From Nocardia pseudobrasiliensis NBRC 108224 (GTDB lineage: Bacteria; Actinomycetota; Actinomycetes; Mycobacteriales; Mycobacteriaceae), in the NCBI RefSeq assembly GCF_001613105.1, contig NZ_BDBS01000004.1:400843-464842 (forward strand): DNA of 64,000 nt. The letters are read 5' to 3'. The notes under the pieces were generated by a model. It searched no databases. It saw only the letters and a program-made list of their open reading frames with translations, and was not told the DNA's origin. The position numbers and the translations under genes were made by a program. Positions 28,590 to 37,262 of the stretch are shown piece by piece. Position 1 is the stretch's first letter; every line of letters begins with the position of its first letter.

Positions 28590-29798
28590 GTGTGGCGATG
28601 GAGCAAATCGGTAGCGGAACGGGCCGCCGCGGCGGCCTGGAACAGCTGGCGGATCCGCGAGCCGGAGCCGACTGTGCTCGACCCGGAGGACTGGAGAACA
28701 AACGCTGACCGCGATGGCGGACGCGCAGGCGAGTATGCCCCGCCGCGCAAGGAATACCGATACTGGTCCTCGGATGAGCGATTCAGCGACCTCGTGGATC
28801 ACCTGTCGCCCTTGCAGTTCGGCGGCTGGTCGATGGGTGAGGTGGCAGATGCCCTGTCGACGGTGGGCTGGAAGCCGTGCCCGCTGGACCCGCCCCGGGT
28901 GCGTGACCCGGCGTTGTGGCGCAAACAGGTCGTCGACTGGGAGTTGGCCCCAGGACCGCGCGCTGGGCTGGCGACGGTGATGATGTCGAACGCCGATCCC
29001 ATGCGGGCGGTCAAATTGACGGTGAACCTGTCCCACGGCATCGACTTCGACATGGATTATGCCGATGGACCGGACTACGCCGAGGTCGCCTTCATCCGCT
29101 CGGCGTGGTCGATGCTCGCGAACGATCTCGGCGCCGAGGCAACCTGCTGGAGCGGGCACGGTGCGGTCCCGGCTGGGCGGTACGGCCCGGGGGTGCGCAT
29201 GGTATGGGAACGGCCCGAGACGACTTGGTCGTTGCGGCTCGACAGCGACCAAGTCGTGCTGGAGCTGATACGCGTCGACAGCGACGGAGTCGAACGACAG
29301 GAACCTCACCCGGTGTGGTGTGCGGTCAACTGGGCGGTCCCGCCGTCGGATCACGAGCCCGACTCGATCGCCGACTGGGACGACGTTCGCACTCGTACCC
29401 ATACCGCATTGTCTGCGCTGTGCGTCGATGTTCCCACTCTTCCGGCACGATTCCAGGTACGCCTGCGTTCTGCGTCCGACCCGGACCGCGCTGTCACCGT
29501 CTGTAACGAGGACAGCGGGCTGTGGCTCGAAGTGCCCGCCACCCTCGGCGACACCGCTGTGGCTCGCCGTGCTGTGCGCGAATGGACCAAACACGGGGGT
29601 GTCTGGCGACTGCGGTTCGGAGAGACCGGAGTTGAGCCGGGGCATATAGCCGCCGCTACCGAGCAGTTGGCGGCGACACTGATAGCTCTGGGGGTAACGC
29701 CCTCGGACCTGAGGTATCACGGTCATCTCGACGCGCGGCACCGGACGTTGCGACTCGACCTGCCGCAGCTCGGAATCGACCGCGACAACCAACCCTGA
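28590..29798 (+). CDS. Hypothetical protein, 402 aa
   Basis: A soluble, Trp-rich and acidic 402-residue protein starting at a GTG; no signal peptide or membrane helix. The middle contains LATVMMSNADPMRAVKLTVN and paired patterns such as RWSLRLDSDQVVLELIR. The C-terminus has AVREWTKHGG and HIAAATEQLAATLIALGVTP. The overall look resembles actinobacterial proteins found near secretion or toxin loci, but I cannot assign a family. It is flanked by broken genes, so its neighbours say little. Confidence 0.7.
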   Translation: MWRWSKSVAERAAAAAWNSWRIREPEPTVLDPEDWRTNADRDGGRAGEYAPPRKEYRYWSSDERFSDLVDHLSPLQFGGWSMGEVADALSTVGWKPCPLDPPRVRDPALWRKQVVDWELAPGPRAGLATVMMSNADPMRAVKLTVNLSHGIDFDMDYADGPDYAEVAFIRSAWSMLANDLGAEATCWSGHGAVPAGRYGPGVRMVWERPETTWSLRLDSDQVVLELIRVDSDGVERQEPHPVWCAVNWAVPPSDHEPDSIADWDDVRTRTHTALSALCVDVPTLPARFQVRLRSASDPDRAVTVCNEDSGLWLEVPATLGDTAVARRAVREWTKHGGVWRLRFGETGVEPGHIAAATEQLAATLIALGVTPSDLRYHGHLDARHRTLRLDLPQLGIDRDNQP

Positions 29799-30089
29799 AC
29801 GCCGGAAACTCAAGGCACGGAAATCATCTCGACATCGGCAACGCCCGGAACTAGCTCCCGTATTTATCAAGTTCGGTCTGTTTCGATGGCCCGTTCGGCT
29901 CCCCTCGGACCCCGAAGCGGGCATCGTGGGCGGGTGGATGCGATGGCCGCGGGAAGCCAGTTTCGGGCAACGCGCTTCGGCGCTCGCGTCCTCACTCCCC
30001 CGTGCAAATTCGGAAAGAGTTGGTTAGTCGACATCGCGCCACCCACGCAACACCCAGGCGAGGATGAGACCAGCGCCCCCTAGCACGGG

Positions 30090-30372
30090 TCACGAAGTCA
30101 TCCGGCGGCCATGGTTCATCGCTTCCAGAGTGATCTCACGAACACTTCGGCACTCAGCGCGGTCGTATCGGGGATCAGCCAGCTCGTCTTCCACTGCTCG
30201 CAGGATCTCCTCGATCACAAGAGCACGCCCATAGGGCTGGGAGTGCGGATGCGTGGCCTTCCGCAACGCATCCGCAATCGAGTCTCTCAGTTCTGGCCCT
30301 AACCGATCCACCCCCTGAGAGATACCCAACCAGGCGAACATATGTTCGGCAAACCCGCCATTCCACACTGTC
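30090..30372 (-). pseudogene. C-terminal fragment of an unidentified protein
   Basis: About 90 residues, from GGFAEHMFAWLGISQGVDRLGP through RALVIEEILRAVEDELADPR to REITLEAMNHGRRMTS, read as good coding sequence. Upstream of about 30370 the frame runs into sequence antisense to the zinc-ribbon gene and loses coding character, so the N-terminus is missing. Helical and charged; family unknown. Confidence 0.5.
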
Positions 30373-30570
30373 GAGCTTCCAGGAGTTCCGATGGAGCGAC
30401 GCATCCGCCAACACCAACCTCCGACGCACGTCCAGCGCTCTCGACAATTCGTCACGGCAGGTGTTCCATGGAATGAACCTTCACTCCAGCACCACCACCA
30501 GCGGGCACAATCGTTGAGTCCGAACACCATTCAGCGGCCCGCGACGACGTCGCCGGGATGGAACACCGAC

Positions 30571-31183
30571 ATGGTCAACGATCTCGCCTGCCCGACCTGC
30601 CACAGCCAGGACTGGGCCCAGAGCATCCCCGCCCTGCGGGCCACTGGCGTCGCCACGACCCACGAGACCGGCTACTACACCGGGATCGGCGTTGCCTCGT
30701 CCGGTCTAGTCCCGGTGATCGGAACCAGTGTGACCGCGCGGACCTCGAGCACCGCGTTGGCAGCCTCACTCGCGTTCGAACCACGTCAGGTGCCGACCGG
30801 ACGATTGTTCCTCCTCGCGTTACTTCTGGCGATTCCACCGATCGGGTTTGCCGCGTTCACCGCCAGCGGGGGTCGATAGTTACCACGGCACGTACCCGCC
30901 CAGCGCGTTGTCACTGGCATTCAGCTATGCCCTGGTTTTGGCGGGGGCCGTTCCTTCGATCCTCGTCTTCGTCGCGTTTTCTCAGCGCGTACGTCGCAAC
31001 ACTCGAGTCGCCCGCGGGCGCGGCGCCGCATTCGCGGTCTGGCGCGCCGGCTTCTACTGCCACCGCTGCGGCGTCTGTTACTGGCCCTATCCCCCATCCC
31101 CCGAAATCCGTGCGCGGCACCCATTCTCGGTAGACGGCTTCCGTACGATCGTATGGAACGCGGGCGGGTACGCCCACCGTTAA
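30571..31183 (+). pseudogene. Zinc-ribbon membrane protein, copy 2, single frameshift
   Basis: Paralogue of the gene at 26148. MVNDLACPTCHSQDWAQSIP begins at the ATG at 30571. A hydrophobic helix (LFLLALLLAIPPIGFAAF) then reaches a run of five Gs near 30874 where the frame breaks. Removing one G restores ASGVDSYHGTYPPSALSLAF, a second helix (YALVLAGAVPSILVFV), RVARGRGAAFAVW and the second zinc pair CHRCGVCYWPYPP, ending NAGGYAHR at 31183. Only one lesion, in a homopolymer, so it may be functional and mis-sequenced. A two-helix protein with a zinc ribbon at each end; role unknown. Confidence 0.75.
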
Positions 31184-31489
31184 CTCACGCCTGATGCGAC
31201 GCCGCAGCACGAACCAAATACCCGCTGCCGACATAGGCTTCAAGCTCCCGTCCGAATACCCGTCGCCGCAACAGCCTGGCGTGCGCCGCGCCGCACATCG
31301 GCACGGCAGCCTGTCGGGGAAAGAAGCATCTGCCCATCGCTGGTGTTCGGATAGATCGTTCGGTGGACAAGTCATTCAGCTACGTCAACGCATCCGCCTG
31401 AGCAGCAGACCTTCCAGCGTCGCGGACCGCGAAATCAGTCCCTCCGACCGGTCCACCGCGAGCAGCGGACGGACTTGAGGCGGGTCGAT
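31184..31489. other. Gene-free stretch
   Basis: About 300 bp with no convincing gene on either strand. A minus-strand open frame of 61 codons here lacks a ribosome-binding site and coding bias. Confidence 0.45.
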
Positions 31490-31513
31490 GGGCGGCCGGA
31501 TGGCTGGCCGCCC
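31490..31513. terminator. Hairpin downstream of small repeat-protein gene
   Basis: Perfect 8-bp stem, GGGCGGCC / GGCCGCCC, with an eight-base loop, 11 bases beyond the stop of the minus-strand gene ending at 31524. A GCGTTTT run follows on the plus strand. Confidence 0.5.
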
Positions 31514-31523
31514 GCGTTTTGAT

Positions 31524-31727
31524 TCACTCGCCTTCGGTCACGGTGGTGTCCGGATGACGTCGGCTGGTTTCCGGCTTCACGAAGTGTCCTGTGATGGCCG
31601 ACCGGTCACGCCGCTGGTCACCCTCATGAGGCTCGTCCTCGCCGAGAGTCGTCCGCGGATTGTCTGCCGCCGTCTCCTCGGTCACGTACTCGCCCGTTTC
31701 GGCGGAGCGATAGCTCTTGGCTGCCAT
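31524..31727 (-). CDS. 67-residue protein built from two copies of an RSAxTGxxV motif
   Basis: Small hydrophilic protein with an excellent ribosome-binding site (GAGGAGGG four bases before the ATG at 31727). It repeats one unit: RSAETGEYVTEETAADNPRTT, then RSAITGHFVKPETSRRHPDTT. The single unit (RSAxTGxxVxxxxAxxxPxTTxxE) is, from memory, a widespread short protein family in bacteria and phages with no established function. Here it is a tandem duplication. Cytosolic, no membrane segment. Confidence 0.75.
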   Translation of the reverse strand: MAAKSYRSAETGEYVTEETAADNPRTTLGEDEPHEGDQRRDRSAITGHFVKPETSRRHPDTTVTEGE

Positions 31728-32015
31728 GACACCCTCCTCATGGTCGGTTACGTCCTCTTCTCGACCGCGCGGTTATTGTCGGATACCGCTGAACCGGCGG
31801 GCGAAACCCGCACCACCGGGGCAGCCGAGCGCCCCGGTGAATCAGAACCGGCCGCAGGGGGCAGTCGACCTCGGTGCCGCCAGGCGCCGGCCACAGCAGG
31901 TAGCGTGACGATTACTGGTGTTCATGCTGGCAGTGGCAGTACACGAGTGCCTTCCAGTCGCCGATAACGACCCGAATCATCGACGTCTGAACCAGCCTCG
32001 ACGGGAGCGAGCCAG

Positions 32016-32874
32016 ATGAACGAGAAGGACAACGTGGCCCGATTTCCGACCGTCGTGCCGAAACTCGATCGCGCCCAGCGGCATACGGTCGAGCGGATCC
32101 AAGACGCGGTGCGCGACTATTGCCACGCCGGTCAACGCCTGAGCCGTCGGCTCCGCGAGATCGACACGATGCTGCTGATCGAAGGTGCGGTCGACCATCT
32201 GATGGACGACGCGTCTACTGATCTGGCCGAGCTGGGTACCGCGGTGTCCAACCACTACGTGCGAATGCGGACAGTGGTCGACCTTGCCCAGCGACCTGGA
32301 CGACGCGGTACTCGCCACGTCGATCACCGAGGGCGCTGCCGCAGTGCAGCCAAAGCCCGCACCTGCGGCGCGGCCGACACCCGTGAAGTCGACCAGGACG
32401 TCAACGGTGTCGAATGTGGCCGAGCTGGAGGCGTTCGGCGCTGATTCGGTGGTGATCCAGACAGCGAGCGAGTGGGATGTGCGGCCGCGTCCGTATCAGC
32501 GCGGTGATGACGGGCGATGGCACGGAGCGGGGATCGCCCGTAGTGGTATCTCCTCGCGGGAGCTGTGGGACCGCGGCGGCCAGATCACTGTGGCGCTGCT
32601 CAGCGAGCGCCCGATCACCGGCAGCCTGAACCAGATCGAACAAATATCGGCCGCGGCCGCCTTCTACGGATGGCGCCGCGCCGCCGCTGGGGCGACGGAT
32701 GTGGAACTCGAGCGTGACGGCGTGACCGTCGCGCTCGGGTATTCGGCAGTCAGCGGGAATATCACCAAGGCCCAGCGCCGCAGGCCGGACGGCGGCGTGG
32801 AGAAGGCGGCGGTGGTAGGCAAGTTCGGGACTGTGCGGCGCTGGCTGACCGAGGGAGCCGATCAGTCGTTGTAG
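32016..32874 (+). pseudogene. Hypothetical protein split by a frameshift
   Basis: Coding starts MNEKDNVARFPTVVPKLDRAQ at 32016 and reads well to MRTVVD near 32280. It then continues in the next frame as PSDLDDAVLATSITEG to the end GTVRRWLTEGADQSL at 32874. One extra base in GACCTTGCCC explains the switch, giving a product of about 285 residues. The alternative is two overlapping genes, the second with a TTG start. Helical N-terminal half, a Pro/Ala linker, and a C-terminal domain with RRPDGGVEKAAVVGKFG. No family recognised. Confidence 0.5.
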
Positions 32875-33347
32875 TGGTCTGGCGGGGTGACCTGCTCGGT
32901 GGGCGCCGTGACACTGGTCCATTGCTGCAGTTCGGCGCTCCATCCCAGGATCTTGCCTTGCACGCTGGGATCGGTGGCGTCGAGATCGAGTAAGGCCAAG
33001 CGTGCTTCGTCCGGCAGATCAGCGGTGACGAGAATCGCTGCGGTGCCGCCGTTGTCGACATCGAGCACGGCAGCCAGTTCGGCGGGACCAGAGGTGGCTT
33101 CGCGGCGGAACCATCGCTGACGTAACCTGCTCGGCAGTCCGGCGACTCCGTCCGCGGCACGCTCTCCAAGAGATTCGAGAAATGCCTTCGCGAAAATCGT
33201 CGCGGTCGGCGCGACCACGCCGAAGGCCGCCGACCAGTGTAGAAACTCATCCGGAAGCGAACCATACTCTGCTGGAGGGGTATTCGAGGTGACAGGACGA
33301 GGAGGCTCGACCCTGGTAGGTTCGGATGTCGGCCAGTTCTGGTCCAT
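32862..33347 (-). CDS. Hypothetical protein, 161 aa
   Basis: Starts at the ATG at 33347 behind GGGGGACT and overlaps the convergent gene's end by 13 bp. The N-terminus is Pro-rich (MDQNWPTSEPTRVEPPRPV). The middle has an amphipathic, partly hydrophobic segment (HWSAAFGVVAPTATIFAKAFLESLG). The C-terminal half, LAAVLDVDNGGTAAILVTAD, may be a small alpha/beta domain. Unknown role. Confidence 0.6.
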   Translation of the reverse strand: MDQNWPTSEPTRVEPPRPVTSNTPPAEYGSLPDEFLHWSAAFGVVAPTATIFAKAFLESLGERAADGVAGLPSRLRQRWFRREATSGPAELAAVLDVDNGGTAAILVTADLPDEARLALLDLDATDPSVQGKILGWSAELQQWTSVTAPTEQVTPPDHYND

Positions 33348-33554
33348 TGCGAGAGTCCCCCAATCATGTTGGCGCGAGCCACGATTGTAGGCACAGGAAG
33401 GTGCCGGGTGCGGACGGTGTCGACCGACAGACAGTGACTTCCTGCAGCGGCTCGGTCGGTGACTCACCACCGCCAACACCACACGCCTGACGAACTGCGC
33501 TGGCGCTCCGACACCGCCGAGATCCAGCGCGGAACAACGTCCACACATGGCTCG

Positions 33555-33640
33555 GAGCGGGCGTTGGTCAGTCGCCCAGATCGCCTGCCCGGCACCGATT
33601 TCCGACGCACTAAACGTCTTTCTATGCCGATGAGCGAGTG
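33555..33640 (+). repeat. Degenerate repeat, left copy
   Basis: Shares GCGTTGGTCAGTCG(C/T)CCAGA, TTCC(G/A)ACGCAC and ATGCCGATG in the same order with 34360-34437. The two copies bracket the gene at 33698. Homology is patchy, judged by eye. Confidence 0.45.
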
Positions 33641-33697
33641 TTCAGACAGCTGTTTCTCGGTTGCAGGAAGATCTGTTCGGGCAGTAGCTTCGGTCGG

Positions 33698-34267
33698 GTG
33701 ATCGAGATCTTGGACGAGTTGGATGTTCTCACACAAGCTCACCTCGATCTATCAATCCTCAGCCTCGCTGGTGTTCCCTACGGCTCGGTTGCCGCCGAGC
33801 ACATCGAACGCGACCAGGTCACTCAGGTCACGCTCGCACCGATCGTGCGGACAACCAGATCCTCGGGTGGGGCTCGGCATGACTACTACGACGAGAATGG
33901 TCGGTTACTCTCTCGAACACAGGTGATCGACAGTGTCGTCCAGGCAAGCGGCATGGTCCATTTCGCCGATTACAGGAGCTATCTGGTCAAGGATGGGATC
34001 ATCGTTGGGTTTGCCCTGACAGGCGACCGTCGGGGGCATCTTGCGCACTTCGCGCACTTGAATTCGTACGATGAGTTTCTTGCTGTCTTCGGCTCGCCCG
34101 ATCAGGTTGAAGAGCATTGGGACACGGGCGAACTCATGAGCTACAGCAACCACTACTGGGCCAGCCGCAAGATGGCCAGCTGGGACTGTTGGGACGAGCG
34201 GCTGTCGTTGGTGAACCTGGGTGATTATGACGCCAACCTCTGCAGTGTCGGTCGCCTACCGAACTGA
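33698..34267 (+). CDS. Hypothetical protein, 189 aa, flanked by repeats
   Basis: A GTG start at 33698 with weak GGTCGG upstream. The soluble protein is rich in Asp, His and Tyr (RHDYYDENGRLLSR, HFADYRSYLVKDGII, SNHYWASRKMASWDCWDERL). The length and composition would suit an immunity-type or stress protein, but no family is recognised. Codon bias is weaker than in neighbours. It lies between two copies of a degenerate repeat, so it may have been inserted. Confidence 0.6.
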   Translation: MIEILDELDVLTQAHLDLSILSLAGVPYGSVAAEHIERDQVTQVTLAPIVRTTRSSGGARHDYYDENGRLLSRTQVIDSVVQASGMVHFADYRSYLVKDGIIVGFALTGDRRGHLAHFAHLNSYDEFLAVFGSPDQVEEHWDTGELMSYSNHYWASRKMASWDCWDERLSLVNLGDYDANLCSVGRLPN

Positions 34268-34318
34268 AGCCCCCCTCGCAGTCCGCTTCGCTGGGTCAGC
34301 GGGCTCCTGTCGAACTGA

Positions 34319-34344
34319 GTGCGTTCGAGCGATATCGAACGCAC
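34319..34344. terminator. Perfect 10-bp hairpin
   Basis: GTGCGTTCGA / TCGAACGCAC with a six-base loop, 52 bases after the stop of the gene ending at 34267. It could end that transcript or be an operator for the MFS gene that starts at 34475. Confidence 0.5.
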
Positions 34345-34359
34345 TGACATGCCGCGGTG

Positions 34360-34437
34360 CGCGCGTTGGTCAGTCGTCCAGACTGGTTGGCTCCCATGGC
34401 TTTCCAACGCACGCACATGCCGATGTGCGGGCGTCGG
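34360..34437 (+). repeat. Degenerate repeat, right copy
   Basis: Second copy of the element at 33555-33640, in the same orientation, immediately before the MFS gene. Confidence 0.45.
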
Positions 34438-34474
34438 CGAGCTGCCCGGGCCCGGCCGCTATAACGTTGTGTCG

Positions 34475-35704
34475 ATGGAGCGCACGACCACCGCGACGAC
34501 ACGCCTCGGCGTGGGATTCGGCTTATTGTGGTCGGCCGCAACCCTTTCCAGCTTCGGCGACGGGGTGACCCGGATCGCCGCCAACCTGCTGGCCGTGTCG
34601 ATCACCCGCGACCCAATAGCGGTGTCGGGACTGATGATCGCCCAGATCGCCCCGTTTCTCGTGTTCGGGCTGCCCAGCGGAGCCATCGTGGACCGACTCG
34701 ACCGCCGCCGCCTCATGGTCATCGCGACGGTCGTCCGCATCGCTATGCTCGGCACCGTCAGCGCGGCCGTCGCTACCGGCCACGCGAGCCTGCCGCTGCT
34801 CTACATCACTTTCTTCGTCGTCGGCTGCGCCGGTCTGGTCTTCGACAACGCCTCCGCCACCGCCATTCCCGCCCTGGTCGCACCCGGCCAACTCGAACGC
34901 GCCAACGGACGCCTGCAAGCCACCCGCTCGGTCACCGAACAACTGCTCGCCCGTCCCCTCGGCGTCGCCTTGTTCGGCATCACCGCCTGGACACCGTTTC
35001 TCGTCGACACCGTAGGTCTCGTCGCAGTCGCCGTCCTGGCAGGCACGCTACCGGCCACGGTCAACCGCCGAGCCCCCACCGCCACCCGGCAGCACCTCGC
35101 TGCCGCGGTCGTTGACGGCGCGCGGTGGCTGTGGCGAAACTCCCTGGTCCGCACACTTACGCTCACCGTGGGACTGTCCAATATCGGTCTCGGCGCGATC
35201 TTTTCCCTGCTGGTCCTGATCGCCCGGGAACGGCTTGGCGTCGGCAATACCGGTTACGCGGTGCTGCTCCTCGCCGCCGCACTCGGCGGCGTCTGCGGTG
35301 GTCTCACTGCCCCTCGCATCATCGCCGCACTCGGCCCAGGCACGACGCTGCGCGTGGGCCTGCTCATCGAGATGGCCTCGTACGTTGGGATGGCACTGAC
35401 CCACAGCGCCGCCGTCGCCGTGGCCATCCTCATCCCCTTCTCCATCCACCTGTCGGTGTTCACCACCATCGGAGCCTCACTACGCCAGACACTCGTGCCC
35501 TTCGACCTTCTCGGCCGAGTGCACAGCGTCTACCGTCTCGTCGGTGCTACCGGCCTGTTCCTCGGAGCTTTTCTCGGTGGACTGCTCGCCAGCCAATTCG
35601 GTCTCGCCGCACCCTTCTGGATGGGACTCGCCTGCGCAGTCGTGTTCACCATGGCAGCCTGGCGAAAACTCAACAACCACACCATCACCGCCGCCCGAGC
35701 ATAG
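34475..35704 (+). CDS. MFS exporter (EntS/MFS_3-like)
   Basis: A 409-residue, roughly 12-helix permease of the drug/siderophore-exporter branch. The GLPSGAIVDRLDRRRLMVIA loop between helices 2 and 3 is the family motif, here with DRLDRRR. The cytoplasmic GARWLWRNSLVRTL loop splits two six-helix halves. The start is the ATG at 34475; a GTG six bases earlier is possible. It probably exports a small molecule by proton antiport. It is convergent with the small regulator gene at 35825. Confidence 0.85.
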   Translation: MERTTTATTRLGVGFGLLWSAATLSSFGDGVTRIAANLLAVSITRDPIAVSGLMIAQIAPFLVFGLPSGAIVDRLDRRRLMVIATVVRIAMLGTVSAAVATGHASLPLLYITFFVVGCAGLVFDNASATAIPALVAPGQLERANGRLQATRSVTEQLLARPLGVALFGITAWTPFLVDTVGLVAVAVLAGTLPATVNRRAPTATRQHLAAAVVDGARWLWRNSLVRTLTLTVGLSNIGLGAIFSLLVLIARERLGVGNTGYAVLLLAAALGGVCGGLTAPRIIAALGPGTTLRVGLLIEMASYVGMALTHSAAVAVAILIPFSIHLSVFTTIGASLRQTLVPFDLLGRVHSVYRLVGATGLFLGAFLGGLLASQFGLAAPFWMGLACAVVFTMAAWRKLNNHTITAARA

Positions 35705-35824
35705 CGGACCAAAGGCGTACAGACTCTACCCAACAAGAGTGAGCGATACTGCCGCGGTGCGGGCGGGATCGGTCGGCGGCGCTCTGGAGGCGGTCAGCTT
35801 TCAGCAGAATCGAGTCCCGACGGT

Positions 35825-36136
35825 TCAGGGTGTCCGTTGCCCGGCCGTGGCCGCGGCCGCGGCTATCTGTTGCAGGGCCGCCACGTGGTCGTGCAGGGCG
35901 TTTCGTCCGGTAGCGGTGAGCGACAGCCAGGTTCGCGGTCGCTTGCCGACGTATCCTTTGTCGATCTGGACGTATCCCAGCTCCGACAGGGCTGTGGCAT
36001 GTTTGGACAGATTCGAGGGACTGAGCCCGCAATATTGTTGCACGGCTTGGAATTCGGCACTGTCACACCCGGACAGGTAGCTGGCCAGCATCAGCCGCGT
36101 GGTTGAGTGCAGGGCCGGATCCAGAGCCGGGCTCAT
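35825..36136 (-). CDS. Small winged-helix regulator (HTH_27 type)
   Basis: A 103-residue single-domain winged helix. CGLSPSNLSKHATALSELGYVQIDKGYVGKRPRTWLSLTATG gives the recognition helix and wing typical of the family in which the partner is a small membrane protein. Its ATG overlaps the TGA of the upstream membrane gene by four bases (ATGA), so translation is coupled. Confidence 0.85.
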   Translation of the reverse strand: MSPALDPALHSTTRLMLASYLSGCDSAEFQAVQQYCGLSPSNLSKHATALSELGYVQIDKGYVGKRPRTWLSLTATGRNALHDHVAALQQIAAAAATAGQRTP

Positions 36137-36588
36137 CGCCACCGCCTCGGCACCAACGCCACCAGATACCGGGGTTTGTAAAGCGCCACCGCAGTGAACA
36201 CCGCGACTACGACGCCGAGCCCGAGGTAGATCCCACCCAAGCCCGGGCCGGAGCAGAGCCCGATCACCAGCATGGCCAGAGCGCTGGCCAGCAGAGCCCT
36301 GTTCTCTTCGCGGACGGGCCCGCGAACTCCAAAGAGCCCACGTCGACGCCGGACCCACCGGATCAGGCCCACCGCGGCAGCAGCTAACGCGATCGCGCCA
36401 GCCCAGTACAACAATCGCACGACACCGTTGGCGGAATACTGGCCGATCAACGCCACCGCGGCCCCCATCATCACGCCACCGGGCACGGCGACCACCAGTG
36501 GCATGATCGGCGACGCGGAGGCAAGGTAGGCGGTATCGGCGGTCTGCAGGTGCTGCTGCGCTTCCCGAGCATCCATGCCTGCAATCAT
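36133..36588 (-). CDS. Four-helix membrane protein, partner of the winged-helix regulator
   Basis: 151 residues with about four transmembrane helices (IMPLVVAVPGGVMMGAAVAL, LLYWAGAIALAAAAVGLI, ALLASALAMLVIGL, IYLGLGVVVAVFTAVALY) and a basic loop RWVRRRRG. The ATG at 36588 has AGGAAAG eight bases upstream. The ATGA overlap with the regulator gene marks a two-gene operon, a pairing common in actinomycetes. The protein may sense a membrane signal; not shown. Confidence 0.75.
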   Translation of the reverse strand: MIAGMDAREAQQHLQTADTAYLASASPIMPLVVAVPGGVMMGAAVALIGQYSANGVVRLLYWAGAIALAAAAVGLIRWVRRRRGLFGVRGPVREENRALLASALAMLVIGLCSGPGLGGIYLGLGVVVAVFTAVALYKPRYLVALVPRRWR

Positions 36589-36659
36589 GGCAAGCACTTT
36601 CCTAATCGGCAAGTAATTTCCTAGACGAGAATCTACGACGGATCGACTCGGCGTATCGG

Positions 36660-37216
36660 CCGACCGACGATCCACTCGCACAGTCCGGCTACACCGGGGA
36701 CGCGGCGCAGTGGGGAGACGGCACGCCGTCCGCTCGTGCGGGCGTTGCCGGCGAACGGTAACCGGGCGCTGAGTTTCCTGGACGTCGGCTGTGCCAACGG
36801 CCATCTGATGGAGATGCTCACTGTATGGCGGCATACGACGTATCCGCGTCGAGCCATAGGGAGTGGATATCTCTGCTGCACTGGCCGCCCTGGCGCGCGA
36901 GCGCTGCCCGCAGTGGGCAGACTGGATCTGGGCTGGCAACGCTTACGACTGGCGTCCGCTGCGGCGCTTCGACGTGGTGCGCACCGGGCTGGAGTATGTG
37001 CCCGAGCGTGACCGCGAGCAGTTCCTGGCGCACCTGTTCGAGTTCCTGGTCGCGACTTCGGGGCGGCTGGTGATCGGCATGTTCAGCGAGGAGGCAGACC
37101 AGGATCTCCCGCAGCGGCAGGTGATCGAGTGCGACTATGTTATGGGCGGTTCGCTGGCCGAACCGCATTCCCATCCAGCTTTGCGGCGCAAGGCGTTCGG
37201 GATCGACGCGCGATAG
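36660..37216 (+). pseudogene. Class I SAM-dependent methyltransferase, broken
   Basis: SFLDVGCANGHLMEML (SAM-binding motif I) is read in one frame near 36770. The frame is then lost, and coding resumes as RIRVEP-stop-GVDISAALAALAR, where a TAG at 36857-36859 replaces the expected tyrosine codon of EPYG. The remainder, FDVVRTGLEYVPERDREQFL to the TAG at 37216, is intact. It carries a frameshift and a nonsense change, so it is dead unless mis-sequenced. Confidence 0.8.
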
Positions 37217-37262
37217 CGCAGCTCTGGTGAATCGTCGGAAGAGCGGCGAAAATGTTGCGGTG

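Noticed and set aside
28225..28614. 129-codon plus-strand gene
   Set aside because: The opposite strand has the more protein-like translation; the plus frame has no ribosome-binding site or family match.
31185..31370. 61-codon minus-strand frame
   Set aside because: No ribosome-binding site, weak coding bias, no family.
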